The position numbers and the translations under genes were made by a program. This document shows positions 11,738 through 26,000 of a stretch of DNA of 64,000 bases, piece by piece. Position 1 is the stretch's first letter. Each line of letters starts with the position of its first letter. The notes beneath the pieces were generated by a model. That model worked only from the letters and a program-made list of their open reading frames with translations, ran no database searches and was not told where the DNA came from. Source of the stretch: Tetrahymena thermophila SB210 (Eukaryota; Ciliophora; Oligohymenophorea; Hymenostomatida; Tetrahymenidae); contig NW_002475946.1 in assembly GCF_000189635.1 (NCBI RefSeq), positions 1 through 64,000 of the forward strand, in the 5' to 3' direction.

Positions 11738-14700
11738 TCAAGCATTATTGAGTACAGATAAAAATTCTTGATGATCATTTAAATTCTCTTAATTTCTTAA
11801 TTTTTTCAATTTTGAAACAATTTGACTTTCATCTATTAGTACTTAGTAAATCAAGTTTTCAAAATTTTGTTCAGGACAAACACTTGTAAGTAAGTTGTAT
11901 TCTTTAATATGATAGACATGAGGTTTTTGAGAATTCATAAATTTTTATTAGAAAATTAAATAATTTTAATTAAACTTTTAATTAAATTCCTATTCATCTT
12001 TGGAGAAAAGTAATATTACTTTTTTTCTTTCTTGTAATTAATTTTAATACATACTTTTAGAATAGTTTATATCATATTTAAAGTTGCCCAAATTGTTTTA
12101 AGAGACACCATTTAATTAGTTATAGAATTACTCCAGGTATAGCTAATCTTATTTATTGTGTTAGTAAACATGTTAGAAAGACTAAAAAAGAGCCTATTTC
12201 CAGTGAAGATTTTTTTTGGAGTTTTTTTATTCTTAGATTAAAACTCTTTAAATACTTTAAAATGAATTTATAATCTAATTGTAATGAGTTTCAGAATAGG
12301 TATTAGTGAATGGCATAAATATGTCTAATTCTGTGTGGAATATTAAAATCAGCATTTTATCATTTTTGGTCATTAATTTATTTTATTAAATATCTTTAAG
12401 ACATTACTCTACAGAAGAGTTTTGAATTTAATATTCTAATTATATTAAAAAAACAATATCTATTCCTTTGTTCATCTCTTGATACAAATCAAATTTAATA
12501 TCTACCAATTAATATAAAGGAGTTTTTCTAAATATTTAGTTTAAATGATAAATTGCTTTCTTTCTTAGAGTTTTATTGTAATAAGTTCCTTCTTCTAAAC
12601 AAAAAGTAAATTATTCAGCAGCATTTTTTAGGTTATTTTAGATTTGTTCTAAAAATCCATTTAAAAAGTATTGTCTACTTTTTTGAATTTCGAAAATTTA
12701 CGCTTTAACATCTTAATTATTTTCATAAATGCTAATTTATTAATCAACTTTTGAACCTTATGTAAATCTTTTAATAAAAGATTGATTTAATTTTTCTTAC
12801 AAATTTTTTGCAGTAACTAAAAGTTAAACTAAATCTTTTAAATCATTTTTATTTTTTTGATATGATTTTAAATTAATCATTATTTCTATAATCTCTTAAA
12901 GTAAGAAAATTTTAAATATCACTGAAAAGCTCTTATCATTTTGCAATACTAAATTATAAATAATCTAATATTTATTCAAAGATGTTTTCAATAAAGCATT
13001 AATTTCATTCGTTTGATCACAAATAATTCTGGAAGCATCGATTTGTTTGTTGAATTTTTGTGGAATTTAAAAGCCTTATAAGCTTATAAAATCCTAATAA
13101 ATTAAAGAAAGAGCCTACTCTTTCAAACTATAGGCACTAGAAACTATTTTCTTAGTTATAATTAGTAACGGATTTTCATAGTTTTTTTTATTTAGATTTA
13201 GGATTTTTTAGTTAATCAAATTTTCTTAACTTATTCCTATCATTTATAAGCTAACCTAAATTGTAGCTTCAAAATATTCAGATGCTAGTTAGTAATCGTA
13301 TTTAATAAGATATATAATTCCTAAATTAAAATAACATCTGCTCAGTCCTGTTTAATTTTTTAGCTACTAAAATGTCACTTTCGCTTTTGAAAAGTGAAAA
13401 AGAGTGTTCATATTATCTTATTAATTTTAGTTTTATGCATCAATCTTATAATTTATAAGTATTTCTAAATCTTAAAAAACTTTTTTAATGATTTTCATTT
13501 CTAAAAATAGTGGTTTCAAGCCTTAAAGAATCTTTTTTTTGTCATTTTCTTTCTTTTTTTATAATATTTTTACTTCTGAAATACTTTGAGATCGAGTACT
13601 TAACTTACTAAAATTGGATTGTTTTAAGGAAGTATTAGGTAGTTTAAAAGTAACGCTTCTTTCTAAGGAATTCTGCTAAAAAGATTAATTCCTTAATTAA
13701 TATTAATCTGAATTACTTTCACTATTTATAACTTATTCACCACTATAGTTAATAGCTTTATTTTCACCTAAAGATTTAAAAAGATTATTTTACTGATTGA
13801 AACTATTTCTTTAGTAGGTAAAAATACTATTAGAGTTCTTTAGCTATAAATTATCAAATTTATATTTTTATATATTGTTTTAGAATGTTTTATCATTTAA
13901 ATATTATTCTGTTTCACCATTTCCACATTATTTAGATGATTCTTCTTCAAATAAACTCCTTTATTTTGTATCATTCAACACAGTTTGGTTTTGGCTTTAA
14001 TTTTAACTATATTTCTAAAAAGACCCTTAGTATTACTGATTTTATTTTAGTTTTCTTAATTTTTTGTCAATAGTCTCTTTTACTTAACTTTGTTTTCTTT
14101 TCTAACCTGATAGGTTTGCTTCATTTTTGTTTAAACTCAATTTATTAAATTATTACAAATATGATTATTACTCTTTGAGACTCTTTTTCAAAAATTTTAT
14201 CAAAATTTCTATTGGTTATTTGATTGAATAAAACTAAAATAGTCCATAATTGATAATAAAAATTAAGATTATTGAGCTAATCAAACCAAATTCAATTAAT
14301 AAAAATATTTTTATTAAATTGGTGTTTATTAAATTAAATAGTTTAAGTTTATCGCTATTATCTGATATTACTCTTCCCACTAAAATTATAGCAAAAGAAT
14401 ATGGTTTCTAATTGTTATATCCTCTGAGCTTACTTTAAACAGGAAGAACAATACTAACTCTAAAAAAAAATAATTTATTTCATTAGTTTTTAAAATGAAT
14501 AAACTAAAAATGTTTTATTACTTTAATTTAATTTTCAATAAAAAATATTTTTAAAATAGTTAAAGAAATTGAGTTTGAAAGAAAAAGAAATAGCTTATTC
14601 CCAAAAAATACTTATTGGTTGATCATGAATATTGACCAGTTAAATAAAAAATGTAATTTTTAGGCTCAATCTTAATAAGAAAAACTATGATTCTTAAATG

Positions 14701-16706
14701 AGGGTTTTCTTTAAAAAATTTTATTAAATTATTTTTTTTAAATATTAAATTAATCTTCTTAAAAATTAAAATTAAACGCGTACTATTTTTAGCCAAACCT
14801 CTCCCACTGTTAATAAAGTTAGCTCAAACTAGTCTAGTTATCAATCGTATAATTTCCAGTTTTAATATACTCTATTGTTTTATTGACTTAATCAGAAAAT
14901 GAATACTATTGTTATTAACAAAGATCCATTTATTCCTAAGAATTTCTACAAAATTAGTTTGTGTTAAAAAACTCGACATCTGCCCATGCTGTTACTTATT
15001 AGAAAACAAGTAAAGGATGATAGAGGACCTATAATTTTATTAAGTATAAAATATTTTAAAATTAATTCTATAAAATAAATTTATCAAAAAATAATTTACT
15101 GTTGAGTTAAATTCATGAATCAGCACTGAATACTAATTTTCACTTTAATTAGAGTCGAATAACTTAACTATGTTTTACATGGTAAAGTCAATAGTATCTA
15201 CAGAATAAAATTACGATTCATACTCCATTTAAGTCGATAAACTCATAAGTATATTTCCAGTTAAAGCATCAGTATATGGCTCATAAATAAAAATACCTAA
15301 ATAAATCAAAAAAGTAAATAAATTTAATTTAGTTAAAATTATTACTAATAGAAATGAGAATAAATTTATTTGAAAAATTATTACTAAAAGAAATGAGAAT
15401 TAATTTATTTGAAAAATTATAAATATTGTTTAGGAATCTTAATATCTTAATTTAATTAATTAATTACCTTTATTATTTTAAGCATATACAAACCAATCTC
15501 TACATCTAGGATCATATGGCTCTGTGTAATTAGTCCCATAGCAGGTCTCATAGCTGGATTCTGTATAATTGTAAAATCTATTTTTTATGAAAATAAAACA
15601 AAATTTATGTATTAGCATACCAAACAGATAATTTTTATTTATTTATATTTTGTAAATATGAGTATAACAAAATTTTTTCAATATACTCTAATTATTATTA
15701 TTAATAATAGATTTCACTAATTTAGAAAAAAAAATTCAAAATTATAATAGTTCAAAAAGTAGGTATTATTTTTTTTATTTCTCTTCTTGATTTTAGATAT
15801 TATGTTATTTAAAAATAAAAAATGAATATAAAATTACACTGAAGGCAATAAGGTTTAAGCTGAGGTATTATCTGAATTATAAATATTGCTAATTTATATT
15901 AAGCCCTAAGTCTGTGTTGCTTAGAAAGCAGCTCTTCCGTAAAATGAGATAAAATCGTTCTAATTAATAGTAAAAATAAAAAAAACAAATAAATATATTA
16001 GTAAAAAATATTAATTAAATTAATAATTACAGTTTTGATGAAATATTGTTATTAAGGAGTTAATAAGTTGAATTTAAATTAACTTCTAACAAAATAAAGA
16101 TCTCCATAAAACAAACTTTCATTTAATTAATCATAAACATATTGAGGACATTCATTATATGTAAATTCTCTATAAGAGCAAATAGTAAATATTGTTTTTG
16201 GATTATCTTTTTTAAATAGTGTATAAGATTAAATTCTCTTTTTTAAAATAAAATTATACATATAATCTAAGCATTCTAATACTTCTTAATCAAGCCTGCA
16301 ACTACCACCATGTGTAACTCTAGCTATTTTATTTTTATTGATATTGTCATTTTATTAATCATTTAAAAATAACTTAAGAATTTTATCAAAAAAATGTACC
16401 TAATTAAAGCTATACTCTAGTAAAACCTAAGAAGAATAAGCAGAATTTTTTAAAATCTACTATTACAATTAGTTTATCCACTAAATACTATCATCCTACC
16501 TAAGTATTTAAATATCAATTAAGGTATTTAGCTACATTGAAATAATACTAAAAGAATCTTGTTGATAAAAATAATAAAATTAAAAATATATACCATTGAT
16601 CAAGAGCATTCTAAAGAATATTATAATAAATTGCTAGTACTATTGCAACTCCAATAATTATAGGTAACGATACAGTTACTATAAGCGTCAATATAACTCT
16701 TTTCAT
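11738..16706 (-). CDS. Cache-type membrane receptor paralog 4
   Basis: Complete copy, ATG at 16706 to TGA at 11738. The anchor begins MKRVILTLIVTVSLPIIIG, more divergent than MKYxILR of its neighbours. The Cache motif YDPRCRDWFVYA is at 15502-15516. The second membrane segment, ending NYGLFQFYSIKQPIEILIK, lies near 14200-14300. The terminal exon holds the TPR-like block (about 13250-13550 and 12550-12700) and the vWA-like strand with ..DVFMPF (near 12300-12360), ending ..VLNNA. Introns are longer than in gene 5, notably between the exons near 15600 and 15840, which explains the larger span. No frame break seen. Confidence 0.8.
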
Positions 16707-17112
16707 ACTAAATATTTTGATAATATTTGTTATTCCTACTTTTATTATTATTTAGTATGTATTTAAATATAAAAATAATTAACAAATAATAAATTATTAA
16801 CTTCTACTATTAGATAAATTATTAGCTTTTTTATTGGAAACAATAAAAATATATAATATTGGAGTCAAAGACAATGAATCATCATATATATAAAGAAATA
16901 GGAACTCTGTCTCAGGATTTTTGGAAGAAAAAAAATAATCATCGCCATCATCACACATTAAAAAAATTTCAGTGATTAAAAATAAAGGTTTTGTGAATTT
17001 GAGCTTACATAAATATATATATAATTTTTTCAATGCTATTATTTTTAATTGAATTTGAAAATTTTACATTCCAGTAGAATTATGTGAATGAATTAAATAA
17101 GTATTTTATAAA
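16707..17112. other. Spacer between array genes 3 and 4
   Basis: Intergenic, 406 bp. It contains a 78-codon frame (17033-16797, minus) that is slightly less AT-rich than its surroundings and has an acidic stretch, but I saw no counterpart in the other spacers, so no gene is called. Confidence 0.5.
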
Positions 17113-20100
17113 TCAAGTATTATTGAGAATAGATAAAAATTCTTAATGATCATTTAAATTATATTAATATCTCAATTATTTTAGTTAGGAAATAATTTAT
17201 TTTTCATCTGATTATTAATAAATGAAGTTTACTAAATTTTTATCATTCTTAACACTTCTAAGTAAATTATGTTCTTTTATATGAAAGACATGTGGTTTTT
17301 AAAATTTCATAATTTTTTAAAGGAGAATTAAATTATTTTGATTTAATGATTAATTCATTAATTAGTTTTCATCTTTTGAAAATAAAATAATTATTTTTTT
17401 CCTCTCATTTTACTAAACTTATTTTATATTTTATTAATATGTCATTTCATATTTAATACCTTTGTTATTAGATTTTGGAATCCTTTTTATTTATTGTTAC
17501 ATTTAATATAAATATAACTTATCTTATTAGTTATTTTGATAAATGTAATTTAATGACAGAAAAAGAGCTTATCTCCAGTGAATTAGTTGTTTAGAGCTTT
17601 TAATTTCTTGGAGTATAACTCTTTATATGCTTTCAAATGAATGATAAATCTAATTCCACTGGCTTTCAGTATTGACACTAGTAAATGGCATAAAAACATC
17701 TAATTCTTTGTGGAATATTAAAATAAGAATTCGATCATCTTTTCTAATTAGATTAGATTTTTGAATATTTTTAAGACAATTCTCAACACTAAAGTTTTAT
17801 ATTTTAAACTCTAATTAAACTAAAATGATAAAATCTATTGCATTATTAAACTCTTAATTCAAAACAATATTCATATCTAACATTTAATTTTAAGGAATTG
17901 ATTGAAATAAATAGTTTAAATGATAAATTGCTTTTTATCTTAATTGATTGTTATAATGGGTACCTTCTTCTAAACAAAAAGTAAACTATTCAGCAGCTTG
18001 TTTTAAGTTATTTTTTTTTTATTCAAATAAACCAATCAAAAAGTGTTGCCTACTTTTTTGAATTTAAGTAATTTATGCTTTGATGCCAACATTTTCTTCA
18101 TAAATTTAACTAGTAATTTTTTATTTTGATTTATTTTATAGATTTTTTACAACGCTTAAATATTTAGATGTTACTTTTAAGTCATTATTTATATTATTTT
18201 TATCTTACAAATTAATCATAATTTCAATAATTTCCTAAAGTAAGAAAATTTTAAAAATGATAGAAAAATTATTATCATTGTTCAATACCAAATTATATAC
18301 AATCTTTAATTCGCTTAAAGATTTTTTTAGTAAAGCATAGATTTTGGATTAACTTTAAATTATTTTTAAGTTATTTTTTTATAGAAAAAGCTTTTCTTAT
18401 CTTCCGCTTTCTCTGTAATAGTTCTAATAAATCAAAGAGAAAGCTTATTCCTTATAGCAGTATGCCTTTGAAACTATTTTCTTTGAAAGAATTAACAAAT
18501 GATTAACTGATTGATGACTATCTTGATTTATTATTTTATAATTAATTAAATTTTCGTGATTTATTCCTATTATTTCGAGATTCATTTAAATAGCAGATTC
18601 AAAATATTCAGATGCTAGATTGTAATCATATTTTATAAGATGTATAATTCCCAAGTTAAAATAACATCTACCCAATCCTGTTTAATTTTTAAGCTATTGA
18701 AATGTTTCTTTTGCTTTTGCAAAATGAAAAAGAGTGTTCATTTAGTCTTATGAATTTTGGTATTAAGATTCGATTTTATAATTTACGAGTCTTTCTAAGT
18801 TTTGAAAAACATTTTTGATTATTTTCATTTCCAAAAATAATGGTTTTAGTCCTTTAAGTATCTTTTATTTTTCATTTATTTATTTCTAATTTTATTAATT
18901 TTTACATTCATAAAATCCAACTGATTTTTTAGTAAACTTACTAAAATTAGAAACCTGTAGAGATGTATTAATTTGATTAAATGTAACGAAATTTTCTTAA
19001 ATATTTTGCTAGGATACTTAAGATTTAATTTAATTTAAATCAGAATACTAACTTATTTAGCTATTTATCAATTTTTCAGATTTATGATACATATTTTTGT
19101 TTTCAGGTAGAGGTAAAAAAACATATTTTTAATAATTTAAATAATCTTTTTACCTGCTAAGAGATATACTATTTGATTATTTTAACTGTTAATTATGAAA
19201 TGTGAATTTCTCAAATTTATTTTAGTAAGATTTATCTTATATAAATTCTTCAAATTCACTACTCTAATATTATTTAGATAATTCTTCTTCAAATAACGTC
19301 TTTATTATGGTTTAATTAATTATCTAAGTTTAATTTAGGTTTTAATTTTAATTTTATTTTTAAAATTTTTAGGAATCTTAACAATTGTTATTTATTTATT
19401 TATCTTATTTTTTATCAAAAGGGTTGATTACTTAATTTGAACTCACCTTATGAACTTAAAGCATTTTTTCCTTTTTATCAAAAGGTAATTTATCATATTT
19501 TCCTAAATATATTTATTATTCCTTGTAACTCTATTTTAAGAATTTTAATAAAATTTCTATTGGTTATTTTATTGAATAAATTAAAAATAATCCATAATTA
19601 AAAATAAAAATTATTATTATAAAAATAATAAAAGCAAACTCAATAAATAAAAGAGATTTATTTAAGCTAATATTTAGGAAATTAAACAGCTTGAATTGTT
19701 CTCTGCTATCAATTAATACTTTTACAGCCAAAATTATAGCAAATGAATATGGCTACTAATTGTTATATCCTTTAAGCTTGCTCTTAATAGGAAAAATTAT
19801 ACTAACTCTAATAAAAAAAAATTATTATTTTCATATTTAAAATCAATAAATTAGCAGTGATTTTTATTTTTAAAATTTAGTTTGAATAAAAATTTTTAAA
19901 TATCTCTATAAATAATCACATTTATTTTGTATTATAATTAAGTTATAATGAACAATGATTAATATTTACAAATATACATGTCCATCATTTTAGTAATTTT
20001 ATGACTTAAAACGCCTATAAAAATATTTTAAAATTTAGTAAATGCTAAAATTAAAAATTAGTTGAACATTTTTAATATACATTTAAGAGATGTTAAAGAA

Positions 20101-22600
20101 TATTAAAATACTACTTTTAATACAGTATTTGAAGTATATGAGTATATTGTATGAATTAATCTGGAAAAATATTCTGATATTCAAAATTATTGATGATGTT
20201 TTTGTTTGTTTTTTCATACTTCTTACAAATTAACTAAAATTGATAAAATCTTTAAATAATAACTATTTAACTATAAAAAATATTCATAAAATAATAATAG
20301 ATTAATCCTATAAATATATTTAAAACATCAAATTATATCTTAGTGTAATTATTTTGATTGTATTTTTAATCCAAAATTATATTTATTATTTTTAGAAAAT
20401 AGTTGGATTTTCTTGCTTGCGAAAAAATAAACCAAATCTTTTATCAAAATAAAATATATTTATTCGGCTTTTAAATTTCTATTTTGATTATTTTATGCTT
20501 TGATTAGAATAAATTAATTTTTTAATCACAAAAAAAAAAAAAACTTTAATCAAAAATATATACTATTTTTGGCCAAACCTCTCCCAGTATTAATAAAGTT
20601 AGCTTAAACTAGCTTAATTCTCAATAGAATAGTTTCCAGTTTTAATGAATTCAATTGTTGAATTTACTTAATCTGAAAACTATTATTTTTGTATTTAACA
20701 AAGATCCATCTACACTTAAGAGTTACTGCAAAATTAGTTTATGTTAAAAAATTCTATATCTGCCCATGATGTCACTTATTAGAAAACAAGTAATGGATGA
20801 GAGATAACCTAATTAATGTTTTATAAATATTTATAACTAAGATATAACTTTTAGATTATTAAATATTTTATAATAAAATAAAATAAATTATATTACTGAA
20901 GAGTTAAACTCATGGATTAGCACAGAATATTAGTTTTTACTAAAATAAGAGTTAAATAATTTATTTATGTTTAACATAATAAAGTCAATAGTATCTACAG
21001 AATAAAATTAAGATTCGTATTCAATTGAAGTAGATAAGCTCATTAAAAGATTTCCTGTTACTGCATCAGTGTATGGCTCATAAATAAAAATACCTAGTTA
21101 AAATTATTATGTTTATTCAACTATAAAATAGTTTAAATTTTTGTTAGAAATATGTGTTTTTTTATTCTTTTAATTTCAGATGTCTAAAAATATTTTTATT
21201 CAATCTTTTAATGACAATATTTTTGATTAAGTTTTATTTAGCTTATTTAAATATTTTAATTTTTACAATAAATTAAAAATCAATATAGAACTTAAAGAAT
21301 TTCTTAAGAAAATTAATTACTTTCAAAACTAATATAATAATGAAAATACTTTATATTTGATGACTGAAAATAAATCATATTTATTTTAGGTGAAAGTATT
21401 TTTTTTAAAAGAAAGGATGGAAAGTCTGTTTCTTTATTAATAACCATATTGAGTCTCAAAATATTTTATAATTTAATACCTTAGTGATTTTAAGCATATA
21501 TAAACCAATCTCTGCATCTAGGATCATATGGTTCAGTAAAATTAGTACCTTTACAGGTCTCATAATTGGATTCTGTATAGTTGAAAAGTCTAAAATTTAT
21601 TAAAAAAAATACCGTCTATTATCGAGTTTAAGGATAAAAAAAAATAATTTTTAAAGAAACTCCTCCTCTAAAATAATAATTAAAATTTTTAATCTAAAAT
21701 TTACGTAGATGGCAACATTGTTTAAATTGAAGTATTATCTGAATTATAAATATTTATAATTTATATTAAACCTTCAACTTGCGTGGCTTTATAAGCAGCT
21801 CTTCCATAAAAAGATATGAAGTCATTCTAATATTAAAAAAGTAAATTTTAATAAACATTTTAGGAAAAAATATCTATGAATTTGGTATGTATTGATTTAT
21901 TTACTGTTTTAATAAAGTATTGCTACTAAGGAGTTAGTAGATTGAATTTGAATTAACTTCTAACAAAATAAAGATCAGCATAAAATAAGCTTTCATTTAA
22001 TTAATCATAAACAAATTGAGGACATTCATTATATGTAAATTCTCTATAAGAGCAAACTGTGAAAATCGCTTTTGGATTATCTATTTTGAATATCATCAAA
22101 GAAATAATTTATTTACTTTATATTAAAAAAATCATACATATAATCTCTTGATTTTAATATTTCTTAATTAAAGCTGTGACTACTACCATATGTAATTATA
22201 GCTATTTTTTAGATTTTTGTTGTTAATTTATGATTTATGTTTCATGAATTATTTTAGATTTTCAAATAAACATTTACCTAATTGAAGCTATACTCTAGTA
22301 AAACCTAAGAAGAGTAAGCAGAATTTTTTAAAGTTTACTACTACAATTGATCTACCCATTAAATACTATCATTCTACCTATATTTTAAAATTTTTTATTA
22401 AATCTTTGACATTTTGTAAATAGATAATGCCAATCAATTTGATTAAATGAAAAAAAAAATACATTATAATTAATATAAATTATAAACCATTGTTCAAGGG
22501 CTGACCATAGAGTATTGTAAAAAATTGATAGCACTAATAACACTCCAATTATCATTGGGAATGAAACAATTACTATAAGCTTTAATATTAAATACTTCAT
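17113..22600 (-). CDS. Cache-type membrane receptor paralog 3 (reference copy for the array)
   Basis: Translated most fully. Exon 1 (22488-22600) encodes MKYLILKLIVIVSFPMIIG.., a signal anchor; exon 2 (22278-22377) a Gln-rich helix. Later exons encode VVVTALIKKY, then TVCSYREFTYNECPQ, then FYGRAAYKATQVEGL, then YDPRCRDWFIYAQNH (motif 21514-21528), then GNLLMSLSTSI and VDTIDF. The DPRxRxW and VDTIDF patterns are those of extracellular dCache domains. The exon at about 19825 starts the second membrane segment (LLFIEFAFIIFIIIIF), then YSIKQPIEILLKFL, a HAMP-like start. The cytoplasmic part has TPR-like helices (GLGRCYFNLGIIHL; EQFTFCLEEGTHYNN) and a vWA-like end (NAIDFIILVQLEF; DDRILILIFHKELDVFMPF). 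About 1,200 residues. Ligand unknown. Confidence 0.85.
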
Positions 22601-23051
22601 ACTAAATTAAGATATTTTATCTATTCCTTTTGTATTTTCTTGTTCGATAAAATTAATTAAATATTAAATGTTAATAATTTACTTCTACTTTTTTTCCTAA
22701 ATTTCAATTTAATAAAATATGTATGTATGTATGTATAAACATTTACTATGAATCAAAGTCAATAATTTAAAGAAAACAGTTTTTATATAGCATTTTAAAT
22801 AATTTGAATAAACAATATTTCTAGTCTTTTTTATTTTATTTTGTTGATTTATTTATTTTTCTTCTAACTTATTCTAATTATTTTAATTTTTCAATATAAT
22901 TTTTTGATTAAAGAAAACTTCAATTTGTTTAGAAATAATTTTAATTAAATGTAATCTAATAGCATTAAAAATTAAAATTTGATTTAAAAAAACATGCTAG
23001 GTATATATAATTTTATTTCTCGCATTTACAATATTTATAATTGATTTAAGT
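22601..23051. other. Spacer between array genes 2 and 3
   Basis: Intergenic, 451 bp, with an (ATGT)n microsatellite at 22719-22736 and otherwise only AT-rich sequence. Confidence 0.5.
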
Positions 23052-26000
23052 TCAAGTATTGTTGAGAATATATAAAAATTCTTGATGGTCATTCTAATTG
23101 TCTTGATTTCTCAATTACTTTAATTTAGAGATAAGTTACTTTTCATCAAATAGTGATTCATATATAAAGCTATCGTTATGATAATCAGTTTTAATGCTTT
23201 TAAATAAATTATACTCTTTTATATGGTAGATATGTGGTTTTTAAAGGATCAGAATTTTTTATTAGAAAATTAAATTATTTGTGTTTAATTGGTAATTTAA
23301 TTCTGTTTCATCATTCGAAAATAAAACAATTACTTTTTTTCTCTCATTTTGTTAATTTTATTTTATATTTTAAAAATATTTTATTGGAAATTTAACATTA
23401 TTATTTTATTGAATCAAATTGTATTACTTATAAATTTAATCAAAATATAGTTAATCTTAGCTGTTTTATTGGTAAATATATTCAAAAGATTTAATAAGAG
23501 CTTAGCTCCAGTGAAGTTGCTGCTTAGAATAATTCTGGTTTTGTATAAAAATTCTTTAGATGTTTTGTACAGAATTAATAATTAAATCCCAATTAGCTTC
23601 AGTGCTGACACTAGCGAATGGCATGAATACATCTAATTCTGTGTGGAATATTAAAATAATCACTCTATCATTACTGTTTATCAAGTTAGATTATTTTATG
23701 TTTTTAAGACACTACTCAACAGTTGAGCTTTAAATTTAATATTCTAATTCAATTATTATAACTAAGTCTAATGATTAATTTGAGTCTTCATTCAAAATAG
23801 ATTTTAAATCTTCAATTTTATATTAAGGAAGTTTTGAAAATAAATAATTTAAATGATAAATTGCTTTCTTTCTTACCGTTCTATTATAATTTATACCTTC
23901 TTCTAAGCAGCAAGTAAATTACTCAGCAGCATTTTACAGATTATTTTGGTTTTATTCTAATAGCCCTTATAAAAAATGTTATCTACTTTTTTGAATTTAA
24001 TTAATTTATCCTTTAGCATCAAATTTGTCTTCATTAATTTAGCTTTTGTTTGTCTACACAGTATATTAATCAATTGAAATTCTTTGTGAAATTATTTAAA
24101 AGAAAGATAAGTCAGTTTTTTTTAACAGATTTTTAGAAATATCTAAAAGTTAAACCAAACCTTTTAATTCATTTTAAGTAATTTTATTTTATTTTATGTT
24201 AATTAGGGTTTCTATAATTTCTTGTATTAAGAAAATTTTAAATATATCTGAAAAACTCTTCTCGTTGTTCAATACTAAATTATAAACAATCTAAAACGTA
24301 TTCAAAGATTTTTTTAATAAAGCTTAACTTTCTTATATTTGTTAATGCTGCGTATGTTATACTTTTACTTCATTCATATGGTCAAAATCCTAATAGATTA
24401 AAGAAAAAGCCTATTCTTTCAAACAATATGCCTTAGAAACTATTTTCTTAGACAGAATTAGTAACTGGTTTTCTGATCTTTTGTTATTTGGATTTATGAT
24501 TTTTTAATTAATCAAATTTTCATAACTTATTCCAATGATTTCTAGATGAAATTAAATTGCAGATTCAAAGTATTCAGAAGCTAGTTTATATTCATATTTC
24601 ATAACAAAAATAACACCCAAATTAAAATAACATCTACTCAATCCTATTTAATTTCTAAGCTATTAAAATGTGACTTTGGCTTTAGAAAAATGAAAAAGAG
24701 TGTTCATATTATCTTATGAATTTTAGTTTTATGCATCAATTTTATAATTTATGAGCATTTCCAAATCTTGAAAAACTTTTTTGATGATTTTCATTTCTAA
24801 AAATAATGGTTTTAAACCTTGAAGAATCTTTTGTTTGTCTTTTTCTTCATTTTATTTTTTAAAAGTGTTTTCTTCTTAATAGTTATGAGATAAAATGCTT
24901 ATCTTACTAAAATTGGAGTGTTTCAATGATGCATTCACTTGATTAAATGCAATGCTTCTATCTGAGGATTTTTGTGAAGTAGATTGATTTATTAATTTAT
25001 TAGAATATGAGTCATAAAGAATTTGCTAATTTATCACTTATTCAGTTTATTTAATATATTTGTTATCATCTTAAAATTAAAAATTGTTTTTTTATTAATT
25101 TTAGCTAGTATGATGAAAATCAAAACTATTATTTGAGTTTTTTAACTAATAATTATCCATTATTAAATCTGGAGAGTTATTTTCTTTTATTTTATCAAAA
25201 ATGAAATAGTCTTTCCCATCATTTTCACTCTATTTAAAAGATTCTTCTTCAAATATATTCTTTTATAGATTCTTATTCAATATCTAAGTTTAATTTTGGC
25301 TTTCATTTTAGCTATTTTTCCAAATTTAATTAGATTTATTTTAATTAGCCTGTATTACATTTTTATATATTGATTTTTACTTCTTTCTTGCTGCTTTCTT
25401 TTGAGCTAGAGTTTTTATTTTTTAATTACTTTATTTGTATTAATTATATTTTATTGAATTTTTTTACTGCTCCTGATAGCTCTTTTTTAAGAATTCTATT
25501 AAAATTTCTATTGGCATTTTGATCGAGTAAACTTAGAATAGGCCATAATTTATTATAAAAATGATTATTATCGAACAAATCAAGCCAAATTCAATTAATA
25601 AAAACATTTTAATTAAACTAGTGCTTATAATATTAAACAATTTAAACTGATCACTATTATCTGCTATTACTCTCCCAACCAAAATTATTGCGAAAGAATA
25701 AGGCTCTTAATTGTTATTTCCCTTAAAATTGCTCTAAATAGGAAGAACAATGCTGACTCTAATAAAAATTAATTATGTTTTAATTATCAAACTTAATAAA
25801 GTGAAAATTAATTTATGTTTTTTAAATTTAAAAACAGGTGAATTTTTAAAAAAATGTTTCACAATTTAATAAATTTTTCTTATTGAAAAAATGAAAATAA
25901 AAAATATTTACTATTTTTGGCCAAACCTCTCCCACTAATAATAAAGTTAGCTCAAACTGGTTTAATTTTCAATTGAATAGTTTCCAGTTTTAATATATTC

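Noticed and set aside
16797-17033. Minus-strand 78-codon frame between array genes 3 and 4
   Set aside because: Slightly coding-like, but no counterpart was noticed in the other spacers and no motif or splice context; left as a spacer feature.
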